Assembly (NCBI GenBank): GCA_916610825.1 | Contig: OU744454.1 | Span: 1,265,001 to 1,329,000, forward strand | DNA from: Haliclystus octoradiatus | Taxonomy: Eukaryota; Cnidaria; Staurozoa; Stauromedusae; Haliclystidae | Direction of reading: 5' to 3' | DNA: 64,000 nt | Part shown: positions 48,399-59,800 of the stretch, piece after piece | Layout: every line of letters starts with the position of its first letter | Position numbering within the stretch: the stretch's first letter is position 1 | Program-made: the position numbers and the translations under genes | Notes under the pieces: model-generated | Databases searched by the model: none | What the model saw: only the letters and a program-made list of their open reading frames with translations | What the model was told of the DNA's origin: nothing

Positions 48399-50977
48399 AT
48401 GTCAAGAAAAATTCTGATACCCGTAGATGGCAGTGAAAACAGTCAAAGAGCTTTCGATTGTAAGTTTTTAATGTTGTATTTCTGTTTCGGGTTGTTTGCA
48501 TTTTGCAAGTTTGCAGAGGGGTTCACCATATTTCGGCTCTCAATTCGATGTTGTTTGTAAAACAACTACGTACTTATCAATAATAAATTACATGATTTAT
48601 CAAACAGTTAAATTGACAAAATGCTTCTTTTTGTTTCAGTCTGTATGGATGCTATTGTGAGGCCAGACGATATTCTGTTGCTTCTTCATGTCCAAAGTGC
48701 TCCTCATTTACAATCGTTTTCTTTGTCTGGTATGTTATAACAAAATATGTTCATGATTATTGTCATGTCTTTGTAGTGGTTTTATATTGTATTCACGTCA
48801 TCGCATATTTGTCTATTGTTAATCATTTCCTGTAAATCTATATGTGTGTAAACTGTATCACGTAAACGTCCTCTTTTACCTCTTGTTGTCTTACTGTACG
48901 GTCGTGTCTGTTGTATCAAAGAGCTCTGACTAACGGCCATAGTAGCCCTTAGCATCTCTCCCTGTAATGTCAGCAGACACGGCCTACCATTATCATAATA
49001 AAGAGTATTAACATTACATGGATTGTGTCGTATTAAATCTCCTACATCTTCAAGACTCGCTTCCTTTGAACATATGCCGCCATGTCAGGCGTTGACATCA
49101 AAATAGAAATCGATATTATCGAGCTATAGAAATTAATGAAAATAGCTCATTTAAAAGTTACATCCATTAGATTCTTTTTGAACAAAAAATGTAAGCATTT
49201 AATTTCGAAAGCTATCAGAATCCACGACTCTAACCTCAAAATTGTGTTATGTCTATCCCTCTATCCCCCGATGAAGATTTGAGAGTCACGGGATAATTAC
49301 TGGCAAATAATCCAATGTTTCTTAATTCTACTCAAATACTCAAAGTAGACCGTTTCCAGTGTTTATAACGTTCCTTGCTCCCCCTAAATACTTGCTTGAG
49401 ATAAAACTGTTAATTTCCGCAACCTATTCAAGAGGAACTACTGTTGCAATTGCATATCAATTAATGAATTAGGGTATTAGAAGATTACTGATTCTCAAAC
49501 ATAGCAAAACTACTTATCGTGAGTAGGCCTACCAGGGAAGAATGCATTGTATGTGTTCAAGATTGTCTCATCATCTGGAGGAATAATTTTATTTTTAGGT
49601 GAAATCTGTGAGGAATAACGAAATTTGAGACAGTAGTTCCTATCAAAGAGTGGTCCAAGTCATTCTTTCCGATTGTTCTGACTTTGCTGAAATCTGTTAA
49701 AATTGATCTACAGTGTCGTGACTGAGATCACCAAAGAGCGTTTAACATCATTACTCTCAGTGAAAAGAGCCACTCCTCTAGAAATAGAGGAGTTGTACGG
49801 ATGCCTTCGGTAGGGCGTTACCATCTAAATTACTTTTTAGGGCCGAGGTTGAGGGTGGTGTAAGTTTTCAGAGAGGGTGAGATAAGTGGGGCAATTCAGA
49901 GCCATCTATTTACAAGAGTTGGGACACTTCTGCCATTTTTGTATCTTTTTGCCTGGACCCGAGCACGTTTTTGACAGTGCGCATGTGCAGGAGAATGCTG
50001 TGTGTTTTTTCAGCCATATTGTATTGTATTTTTTCGAGCGTTTCACTTGAAATGATTGAGAACCTGTTTTCAAAAGAACAAAGATGGCATCCAAAAATCA
50101 CGTGACTGGCATCTGTCCAATTGGAGACGATAGCGGCACATGAAAGCGTGTCCCAACTCTTGTAAATAGATGGCTCTGGGGCAATTGCCACAAGGCCTGG
50201 CTAGTTTACAGGGCCTGTGCATTCTGCAAGCTTTTTGTATTATATTCTACTGTTTGTCATGATCTGATGGTTTAATCCACTAAATATTATAACCCTAGTC
50301 TTGTTTTTAATTTTCTAGAACCCTTTCAACCCCCAACTGAAGAATGGTACAAAAAACTGAGAGGTGAAGCTGAAAAAGCAAGTAAATTAATTGGACATTA
50401 CGAAATGCTTTGTGAATCTAAAAAGGTAAAAGTGCAATCCTTAACAAAATTACTAGGCTCATGCCCCATAATCCACCCTCCCCTTCGTCGTCAAAGTTTT
50501 ATTTGATTGCAACTCTGTTTTAAGCCGCCTATCAAGTTCATGTCATCTAATCTATATTGTTCTATCTAATCTATCAAGTTCATGTTATTTGAATCGAAAT
50601 ATGTGAAGATGTTATTTCAACCATCAAAATAGTGACATTAAATGTTACATCCTAAAATTCACAATAATATCTATGGAAAGTTTAACAATGTCCAGCAACA
50701 CCTTTTTTGCTATGTACACAGATACTCATTGTCATTGCTAGTATTATACGTAACATCAAATATTGCTTTCTTTCAGATTCAAAAGCAAACTTTGCTAGAG
50801 ACTGGCAAGCCCGGTGAATCGATCTGTGGTGCTGCAAAGAAACACAGCGCTGATATGATTGTTATGGGTTCTCGTGGTCAAAATGCAATCCGACGTACAT
50901 TTGTTGGCAGTGTTAGTGATTACGTTCTACATCATACTCATGTGCCTATCACAATTGTACCACCAGTTGAGAAATAG
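48399..50977 (+). CDS. Universal stress protein, ATP-binding type (gene 2)
   Basis: Four exons: 48399-48459, 48640-48729, 50319-50425, 50777-50977 (61+90+107+201 nt), 152 aa. Begins MSRKILIPVDGSENSQRAFD; middle part EEWYKKLRGEAEKASKL; end MIVMGSRGQNAIRRTFVGSV, with the complete G-2x-G-9x-G-S ATP-binding motif, then SDYVLHHTHVPITIVPP. The first three exons have exactly the same lengths as in USP gene 1, so the pair arose by inverted duplication. Intron 2 (48730-50318) has taken in a SINE 3' half and a hAT-type MITE. A polyadenylation signal lies about 110 bp downstream. Confidence 0.95.
49683..49835 (+). mobile_element. tRNA-derived SINE, 3' half
   Basis: Starts TGCTGAAATCTGTTAAAATT, then CTACAGTGTCGTGACTGAG, CAAAGAGCGTTTAACATCAT, CTCTCAGTGAAAAGAGCC, TAGAAATAGAGGAG and TGCCTTCGGTAGGGCG. 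It gives the best view of the conserved 3' domain. Confidence 0.8.
49897..50178. mobile_element. hAT-type MITE, 282 bp, with 8-bp target duplication
   Basis: Terminal inverted repeats of about 31 bp start CAGAGCCATCTATTTACAAG and end with the exact complement ...AGATGGCTCTG. GGGCAATT flanks both ends (49889-49896 and 50179-50186). An 8-bp target duplication with CAG-type ends is the mark of the hAT superfamily. No transposase is encoded, so it is non-autonomous. Sits in intron 2 of USP gene 2. Confidence 0.95.
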
Positions 50978-51087
50978 TGGATGTAACATCAGAAGAGGTC
51001 TTACGCAACACCATAACATGATGTTACAATAGTTTGCAAATATAGTTGTGTATTATAAGAGGGGCAATATAAATGTGATGAAAAGAA

Positions 51088-51093
51088 AATAAA
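51088..51093 (+). terminator. Polyadenylation signal for USP gene 2
   Basis: AATAAA about 110 bp after the stop codon at 50977, followed by T-rich and GTGTGTT-type sequence, the usual arrangement for a cleavage site. Confidence 0.7.
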
Positions 51094-51743
51094 AATTATT
51101 GTTATTTTCAATTTGTTTTATTGGTGTGTTTACAAACTTGCAACCTTTGGTGCAGACTGAAGCGTTTCTAAAGAAAATGTAAAAACTTTTATGTACATAT
51201 GTGTATCATGAATTCATGATAATCCCTGTATGTTTACAAGGAATGCGAGAAAGTTAACCATCCTACCCATTAATTACCCCCATGCATTGGCAAACCCTTG
51301 CATTTTATTTTGCAAACATTCTTATGTTGGAAACTATCCAGTCCAAGTCAGTCATCTAGCCAACTCAAAAGTTCAAATTTCTTATATCGTACCTATAGCG
51401 ATACGATAATATAATTTCAAATTCAAACGGTACTGATAAAAAATTTCCGACAACCATGAAAATACGAAATTGCTGTCCTCCGATATCTGAAGGGACAAAA
51501 TTCGAGCATCGGGGGTTCCCTTAATCAGACGATAAAATCGTTTCTTTACGCTCTGCTGGTTTGGCGTTTGCTGTTGCATAGTTTCAAAGTAGAATACCGA
51601 ACCATATGGGTATGGAAATTCGAAAAAATTTAAATTTCTTAATAATTGAAACATTTTGCACAGAAAATAAGCGTAAAATCTATTATTTTTTAAAAAATAT
51701 TATATCGGTCTTGGAATCTCGCACTTCGAGATATGCTTATATC
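51094..51743. other. Intergenic between USP gene 2 and tRNA-Ile
   Basis: No gene or clear repeat recognised. The minus-strand open frame at 51382-51654 has no family character. Confidence 0.45.
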
Positions 51744-51816
51744 GGCCCGCTAGCTCAATTGGTAGAGCGTGGTGCTAATAACGCCAAGGTCGTGGGTTCG
51801 ATACCCACGTGGGCCA
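51744..51816 (+). tRNA. tRNA-Ile (anticodon AAU)
   Basis: 73 nt, no intron. Acceptor stem GGCCCGC pairs with GTGGGCC (one G-U), discriminator A. D arm GCTC...GAGC, anticodon arm TGGTG-CTAATAA-CGCCA with anticodon AAT, T arm GTGGG-TTCGATA-CCCAC. A box and B box (GGTTCGATACC) are intact, and T runs follow within about 10 bp (polymerase III terminator). It closely resembles vertebrate tRNA-Ile(AAU), so it is a working tRNA and not a SINE. Confidence 0.97.
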
Positions 51817-52222
51817 GATACAGTTTTTCTGTTTTTTCTATTTTTGTTTTTATTTTTTTTTGTTTTGCCAGTTTCTTTTTCTTTGATCAGCATCTTTGGT
51901 TAAAGAAGAAATTATAAAAACGTTCAAGAACTGCGATTAAAACAGAGATTGAAATGGATTATCTCAACAACTTTTTAATCTCTTATTCCTAACGTCTGGT
52001 AACAAGCGAAGCTCTAATGTCATTCATGATGGCGCATTTTCTGTGTTGTCAAAAAAGTGAGCATGCCATGTCTTAGCAACGGCGTCTACACGCGTTTGTT
52101 TGTTACTTTGCTAGTGTTTTGAATTGGTTGTGAAAAAGGTCAACAGTAACTGTCAGTTACGTTTTATTGGAGATATCAAATTCGTCCTGTGTGTTATATT
52201 CTGTTGAGTGTTGGACGAAGCA

Positions 52223-55085
52223 ATGAGCGTCGGATTGACGAAAAGCCGTTCCCACGGCAAACCAAAACGAAGAGAACTTGCAGAAGAGCAGAAACAAGAA
52301 ATCAGAGAAGCTTTCGATTTATTTGATACGGACAAAGATTCTGCTATTGACTATCATGAACTCAAGGTACAACGTTCTAGAGGAAATGCTACAAACACTC
52401 AAATCATTCTGATACAATTTTTATAATTATTCAGCAGTTCACAGAATCACAGCTCCCCTCTTCAGAGTCTACCCAATATTTAATTTTCGATTTTAAAATT
52501 TGTAGGTTGCCATGAGAGCTCTTGGTTTTGATGTTAAAAAGCAAGATGTTCTGAAAATACTACGAGACTACGATCGTGATGCAACTGGGAAAATAACGTT
52601 TGATGATTTCCATGAAGTCAGTGAGTAGCTTGAGCCTGCAGACAATATTTATAGGTTACCTGAAAAATAACACATACAAGGAGATCTAATTCAGTCAGTG
52701 TTGAATGGCTCGTGGTGCGCAAAAAGATTATAATAAATCATTCTTAAGGACTAGAGATAACATGCGTTGATTGTAAGAAAATCTAGGCAGGTACATCTTA
52801 ACAAACATAATCTTTCTTTCTCACGTCATCATGTAGTTATCACTGTGGCTTTCTTGCTTTCATCATCAACTCCTATAGCCTATAATTAGCATACTTGGTA
52901 TCGATTTCAAACTTGATTTATGTGTAGATTATAAAAAGTGATTCTCACATGGATTACACGTGGACGTAATAATAATATGAAGGATTTTTTTTACATTTAT
53001 GATACAAAGTGGTTAGAGCATTGAGGTCCGGTCGCCGAACACTTTATTATTTTTGGTAAAGGTCTAGTTGTTCATTAGCCTGCATACCATCCCCAAGGTT
53101 TTCTGAAACCATAGGGTCTGTGAACTAATGTGTGATTCTCAGCCCAGCGAAAATAGCACCTGTATAAATTTGGTAAACTATTCACACCCCAATTCACACG
53201 CGGTCACAAAACATCTATTGTCATTAAATCACAACTCTTCGTCAATCACGACATAGTTGTCAGCCGCGATAATACGACTTAATGCATAAATTATATTCCA
53301 AACTCATGGGAGCTTGTTGGGCTGAAAATCACACATTAGTTCACAGACCCTATGGTTTCAGAAAAAGCCTCAGGGCTGGTACACAGGCTAGTCGTTCATA
53401 TTATTCGCATGCGCTGAATATATTTCAATGCCAAAGTTCCCATGCATCTCACTTTTGCTGTTATGATCTTTGTGATCGGTTTATTTTGCATTTTCGCGAC
53501 TTCATCATGTTATAAATAATATGTAGGTTGAATGTATATTTGCTGTTATATGATTGATGCAACCGGTTTGTGGAAAATTGATAAATCCAGAAAAAAAAAC
53601 GCAGCATAAAGTAGCTACGAAAAAATGGTCAGAAGATTGTTGGATTAAAATTGTGTAGGCCTATTTAATGCAATCCCATTTAGAATATTCATCTTATATT
53701 TTGTTGCTTGTTTTGTTTTCCCGGGCGCGGAATTTATAAGATTCTCGATAGGTTCACACCTAGATCTAGACCAAGCAAAGTCAAATAGCATGTGTTTGAT
53801 AATTAATCTTAATCTCAATCTTAATCTTACATGTCTTCTTCTGTCTTCTGTTTCAGTGACAGACTGGATGCTTGATCGCGATCCACAAGAAGAGATCTTC
53901 AAAGCTTTTCGATTGTTTGACGATGACCAGACGGGTAAAATTAGTATAAGAAATTTAAGACGTGTTGCTAGAGAACTTGGTGAAAGTATGACAGATGACG
54001 AATTAAGAGCAATGATTGATGAATTCGACAAGGATGGAGACGGTGAAAGTAAGTCATGTGACAAAATTGCAAGTTTCCATAACCTATAACGTTTTAAAAT
54101 GTAATTTGATTTCAAGTAAATCATCAGTTTTACACAGGGACTGTTTGCAATGTGTGTGCCGCAAATCTATCATCTGTGTAGTAGTCTAGTCCTGTAGCAA
54201 AAAACCAACCAATCATACATGACTCTTCGACTGGTTGATTGACTGGTAGACATGAGACACTTTGAATATTAGATCGTTGTTGGAAATACTGGTAGTCTAA
54301 AATTATTCACTATGATATCCTGATCTGATGCAGACATCGGCATTATTGTCAGACTCATTTTGCTATTGTAAAAACTCAGATAGAAATAAAAAGTGACTGG
54401 AAGTCAAGTTACCATACATACTTTTTAATTATTTTTGATTCTAATCAGTTCAGAATGTCATCAGTAAATAGTCATTTTCTGCTTTGATCTGATTGTGGAG
54501 ATCTTATCCTTTGGATACTCTGCGAAAAAAGTTTGTGAACCGGTTTGTTGTGTTTTTTAGGATTCTACCCTTGTGAAAACAGTTCAGAAATGGCCTAATT
54601 TTCAGGAATAATTGATGAATGGTTTATGAAAGATAGGCCATTTTACATTCATGAACTGTCTGTTTATAAGGTGTTCATGAAATTTTGTAAAGTTCATGAA
54701 CTCAAGTACCTGTAATTTGTTTGCAGGGGTTATACATGTTGTTGTTAAACATATTTTGATTACCTCGTAATATTGTGAATTGTCTTTAAGTTTCTTTGTC
54801 AGCTATGCCTGACCGTGATTTGTGGCGTTCTTTGTATAGCAAATATGTAAGGCGTAAGAGGGACGGCACATCCCTATAATGTGACTGTCTATACTACTAC
54901 TACTATATCTGACCGTGATTTGTGGTGTTCTTTATTATAGCAAATATGTAAGGTGTAGGAGGGACGGCACATTCCTATAATGTAACTGTCTGTCTATACT
55001 AATGTACTATGATTCTTATAATGCTCTTATTCTTGTTGCAGTAAACACAGATGAATTCTTGGCTATAATGACAGGAGATACATAA
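52223..55085 (+). CDS. CETN3: Centrin-3
   Basis: Four exons: 52223-52366, 52506-52620, 53857-54048, 55042-55085; 495 nt, 164 aa (human CETN3 is 167). Four EF hands: [12 protein letters not shown] (canonical, residues about 37-48), [26 protein letters not shown], and DKDGDGEINTDE. Landmarks are [39 protein letters not shown] and [11 protein letters not shown], close to animal CETN3. A Ca2+-binding protein of centrioles and basal bodies, needed for centriole duplication. The true start is ATG 52223; a GTG 15 nt upstream is in frame but not used in animals. Intron 2 holds a 316-bp MITE, and intron 3 ends with a 100-bp tandem duplication. Confidence 0.97.
53076..53391. mobile_element. TAGCCTGC-ended MITE, 316 bp, with 9-bp target duplication
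   Basis: Left end TAGCCTGCATACCATCCCC, right end ...TGGTACACAGGCTA, with TTTTCTGAAACCATAGGG and CTGTGAACTAATGTGTGATT mirrored inside. Flanks are GTTGTTCAT and GTCGTTCAT (53067-53075, 53392-53400), one mismatch. Same terminal type as 39014-39391. In centrin intron 2. Confidence 0.88.
54540..54735. mobile_element. GTTCATGAAC-rich palindromic element
   Basis: CCCTTGTGAAAACAGTTC at the left and TTGTTTGCAGGGG at the right are inverted; inside are TTCATGAACTG, GTGTTCATGAAA and AAGTTCATGAACTC, plus a mirrored AATGGCC/GGCCATT pair. Same family as 21400 and 59752. In centrin intron 3. Confidence 0.7.
54809..55010. repeat. 100-bp tandem duplication before centrin exon 4
   Basis: CTGACCGTGATTTGTGG begins at 54809 and again at 54909; both copies continue with TATAGCAAATATGTAAGG and GAGGGACGGCACAT. 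A few percent divergence. It ends about 30 bp before the exon 4 acceptor. Confidence 0.88.
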
Positions 55086-55360
55086 ATCGATTAATTTTGA
55101 AAATTACATATTTTCTGTCTACAATTTAGTCTCATATTAACAAATTATATCATCAACTTGTAGTCATATCGTGTAAACATTTTTGTAAAAATATATTATT
55201 CGTTTAGACTGATAGTTTGAACTGACATAGTAACATAGCAAAAGATAATTAATAGAAACAAATAGAAAATGATGTATTTTAAAAAGCATGTTGTGTACAA
55301 AACAGAATTATATACTTTACAGTTTACAAATTACTTTTTTTGATTTTATTAAAGTTTATA

Positions 55361-55536
55361 CAGTGAAACCTGTATATAACGGCCAGCTACGAGAGGTAGA
55401 TAAATTGAGCATTATAGACAGGTGGCCTTTATATACAGGTTTCATTCAATAGAAAATATTATTTTAGACATTGCAAGAGTGACCAATATAGACAGGTGGC
55501 CGCTTTATAGAGGTGACCGTTATAACAGGTTGACTG
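55361..55536 (+). mobile_element. CAGT-ended MITE, complete reference copy
   Basis: TA on both sides (55359-55360, 55537-55538). Left end CAGTGAAACCTGTATATAAC, right end GTTATAACAGGTTGACTG. Inside: GGCCAGCTACGAGAGG, GATAAATTGAGC, TTCATTCAATAGAAAATA, GACATTGCAAGAGTGACC. The TA target and CAGT ends suggest mobilisation by a Tc1/mariner-like transposase; none is encoded here. Lies just 3' of centrin-3. Confidence 0.93.
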
Positions 55537-56811
55537 TATAGCGGATACTAAGAGATTGCTTGTTTAGATAGAGAGAAAAAATGTATTCATACAACCAGAA
55601 ATTATACCAAAAAAATAGGAGAAGATGCGCTTTACCTGAATCTTTCAAAATCAATAGCTTAGACACAATAAGCCAATTTTGAGTCTCAAATTTCATTGTT
55701 TTGGTTCTGGACAACAAATAGTGTTACTGCCAGGGATTGAACCCAAGACCCTGATTGCCGAGGTCAAACATCCTAACCATAACACTAAGGCCCCCATCTA
55801 GTTAAATATAAATGCCGACAATGCAGTAGCTTGAAATAAAGGATAGCAGAATGAGTTTACTCTGATAATTGAGATCTTCAAGATAGTTAGATCATAATTA
55901 GTTTTCAATCGAAACAGTTCAACACAAGTGAGGTATCATAAAAAATAATATTATCACTCATGTTAATATTTATTTTTGTTCTTTTTCGCATAAAAGCCAA
56001 TTTGAAATGTCACCATTTTCAGATTATCCCTTACCATAAACTGTTTCATGAGGAAGTTACTAATAAATATGCCCTAGTAAAAACAGTTAATGAAGCCTGT
56101 AGTGAGAAATATGTGAAAATTGGGCCATTTATTATCCATGGCATGTACATAAGGTGTTCATGAACAGTACAAATACTTTTGCTGGGGTCGTCATGTTTCA
56201 ATCAATCAATCAATTAATTTATTTTATTTTCAATTCTCGTTTCCGACTGATAAATATACAGTTGCCTTAAAGGCATGTTTTACTGGAAACTATAAAGATA
56301 CGCAGTTAGAAACAAGACAGCATTAAAAAAAAAATTTTTAAATCATACATTTACATTTACGTTTCAAGCTTAATATGCACAATAATTAGAAAATCAAAAT
56401 ACATTTCACACAATCATTGATTCGTCTATTTATTATTCAAAATTCTAATTTTTTATCATTATTCAAATCTATAAAAAGCTTAGCTAAATTTCATTCAGCT
56501 TAGCTTTGTGTATTTAGTTAATATTTTAGATCAAATTCAAATCAATATTTATATAATTAAAATAAAATATGTATATGAATTAGTTTTGGACTCTTCTGCA
56601 AAATTAATTTATTCCTCTTTACAGTAATAAAATCAAATTTAAAACTTGAAAAATATATATCTTAAATGTTAATCCCATATAATAATCATTTTATGTCTAA
56701 ATAAATCTATCTATATATCAACTTTCTATTCTGGTATTTAAAATTAAAATGTGATTTTTTTATTATAAATTATTACTATTCTGTGAGGAGGTTATCATCT
56801 AGATGGTCAGG
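55537..56811. other. Intergenic between centrin-3 and the RUN-domain gene
   Basis: Contains a fragment of the second tRNA-like repeat (55724-55797, minus strand, with B box GGGTTCAATCCC) and a GTTCATGAA element at about 56075-56190 (CCCTAGTAAAAACAG to TTTTGCTGGGG). The rest is A+T rich. Confidence 0.5.
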
Positions 56812-59800
56812 TCACCGATCACTTTGTATACTGCGAAGGTGAATTATATCAGCATCTGCAACATGGTTTTGACGTTTATTATAAGTTTGTTCAAAGTCAA
56901 AATATAAATTAAAAGGCAATGAACAAAGTGCCATTAGATCATCAATGATATCATCTATAACATACCTTGTTGACATGTCGTTACTTCTCCAAAATGTATT
57001 TGGATAATAAAATGAATTTAATACTTTTTCAGACATTTGTAATAAACGAATCATGTCTGGTAATAATTTATCTTCATCTGTTGATGCATTTAATAGTTCG
57101 CAAATAAATGTACGGAAGTAAAAGCCTTGTTTATCAGCTAAATTGTGGTCGATTTGGTGTTTCTCAATCAATAGAACAATTTTCCTATAGACAGGAATCG
57201 ATATCCAATTGGATGCAAATGCCTTGATCATATGCCATAGCGAATATGTCTGGCTTGTACCAAATATTGACACCATTTCAAATGTATGGCCTTTCATTCC
57301 AACACAAAGTAGCTTACCAATGTGTTCACAAAATTGAAAACGAATAAATTGTCCAAAATTTGGTATCATTTTATCTGATCCTATGTTGCCTGTATTTACT
57401 TCAACGCCAATTCCCATGAAATGTAATTTAATAAATTCAATAGATTTATTTAGAGGTGAAATGACAGCTTCTTTAACATAATCAAGACTATTTAATTTAC
57501 GATCGTCAAAACTGTTTCTACGTGTTCTTAAATTCATTTCAATTTCATCAGCATACAAGCTAAGTTTTGAAACTGTGTTATTAAATCCAGTTTTCATATT
57601 AGCTGTGAGAGAGATACTTTTCTTCATTTCCACTGGTATTGTTTGTGATTTGTAATCAATATTAATATTAAACTGGAATCTAAAAAGTGCTGACAATAGA
57701 TTAAATATATCATCGATCATACATTTAATTTCAATATCATCTATTCTCCAAAACGTATCAGGATCATAATATAATTGTAAGATTTTCTGTGACATTTGTA
57801 ATGTTCGTAACCATTCAACAAGTATAACATCATCTTCATTAGATAAATTTAGCATCTCGCAAACAAACATACGGAAATATAATTGTTCTTTTACAAATAC
57901 TTTATCTTCAACCAACGCAAGTTGTTTTTCAATAAATGATATTAATTTCGAATAAACAGGTATAGAAATCCAATGATTTGCATGCGCTTTGATCAAAGTC
58001 CAAAGCATATCATTATGTACTTTTCCAAATAATGAAAATAATTTTGATCTTTTCTGTTTCATTCCAATTCTCAATAAATCTGCAAAACAGTCACAAAACT
58101 TAGAATAAATGCATTTATTAGAGTTTGAGAAGATATTAGTATTATTGTCATCTTCTGATTCGATAACGCTATCACATTGTATTTTAATAACATCAACCGA
58201 TCTTTGTAATGGTAAAATAATAGTCTCTTTCAAGTATATAATATGACTTGCACGGGCAGAAGCATTTGAATCATTTAATAATGTTAATGTATCATCTAGT
58301 ATGAAATCAGCTTTCAATGATTTGCTTTCTACAATTTCTGCATCAAAACTTGAACTAGAATCATTATTAACAGCAGGCACCTCACTTTTACGTGGCAATA
58401 ATTCAAAATTACTAACATCTGATTTTTTTTCCAAAGTATTATCACAATGAGAAATAATTTCTGCATCAAAATTTGAACTGGAATCATTACTACCAACAGG
58501 TACGTCACTTGTATGCGGCAATAATTCAAAACTAGCATCTGATTTTTTTTCCAAAGTATTATCAAGATGAGAAACATTTTTATATATTTTCCAACACCCA
58601 AGATGTTTTTGAGACGGAATCCATAAACAATAGAGATCATCACCCAGTGTAATGTATTCATTAGAATTGAAAATAATAGAATCAGTTTCTTGGATTAGAT
58701 AATCAGTGTGATCAGCTATTCTCCATTTATTGTTACGAGCCAATAGATGAACACCAGATAGACACATATACAATGTTGTCATACACTCTATCTGGATAGA
58801 ATGTACTCGAAGTAAATGTAATAGTAACCTCTTTGTTTTAATATTAACAGGTGCGTTATTGCCACGCTGTAAACATGTCTCACATTCATTTTCATGGTAA
58901 TTCTCTCTAGCGGTAATATCTTCTACGATTCTCTCTTTTTTATTACTGTCAATCTTATCCTGTTTATCTTTGTTACTTTCGACTACATTGTTATCAGGTG
59001 ATTGAACCCTATCAATGTCTGGCACATGCTTGTTTATCCTAGAATCATCAAGTAATTCCGTTTCATTTTCAACTTTAATGCTATCAAAATCGTTGATCTT
59101 TTCAACAGACGTAATAATGTCTTTTTCACCATTACTACAGCAATTATTAAAGTCATGGAGTGATTCTGTTTCATTTACATTGTCTTCAGTACCATCTAAA
59201 TTATCAATCTTTTCAACAGAGCTAAAAATGTATTTTTCATCTTTGCTTGAGAAATCAGCTGTTTTGTTTCCATCTAAATCATAATGCCTTTCACATAATT
59301 CTGTCTCTTTTTCCTTATTGATATCTCCAACTTCTGTATCACTTTTCCTGTCAGTTTGAGGCACCATTATCCAAGACGCATCATTATCTTTAGTAGATTG
59401 ATCATCATCTTCGAAGTTATATGGTTTAATACTTGGTTTCTCTCGGTTATAACTGTTTTGTTTTCTTTTTGCTAATTGAGCTTCGACATTAGCTTTGATA
59501 CGATCAACCGATGAAATTTTTGCCTTAAAATGAGAAAAATGCATTGCTCTCTTACTCAGAGTGTCAGAAAAACAAACTCAATTTTAATCACATCACAGGG
59601 GAATGATAAAGATTAACGGATGCTTGTTGAACCACGTAGATAGGTTCCAATCAACCTATTCATTCATCAAATAGTATTTTGACTTTGATGGCAATTAGAA
59701 CTTCATGAACATATTGTTACTTGCTTTCATTTAAAGGACTATCAGCACCGCCCCTGTAAAAACAAATCCATGAGTTCATGAACACTTCATGAACCCGTTC

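Noticed and set aside
53645-54124. 159-aa minus-strand open frame
   Set aside because: Antisense shadow of centrin-3 exon 3.
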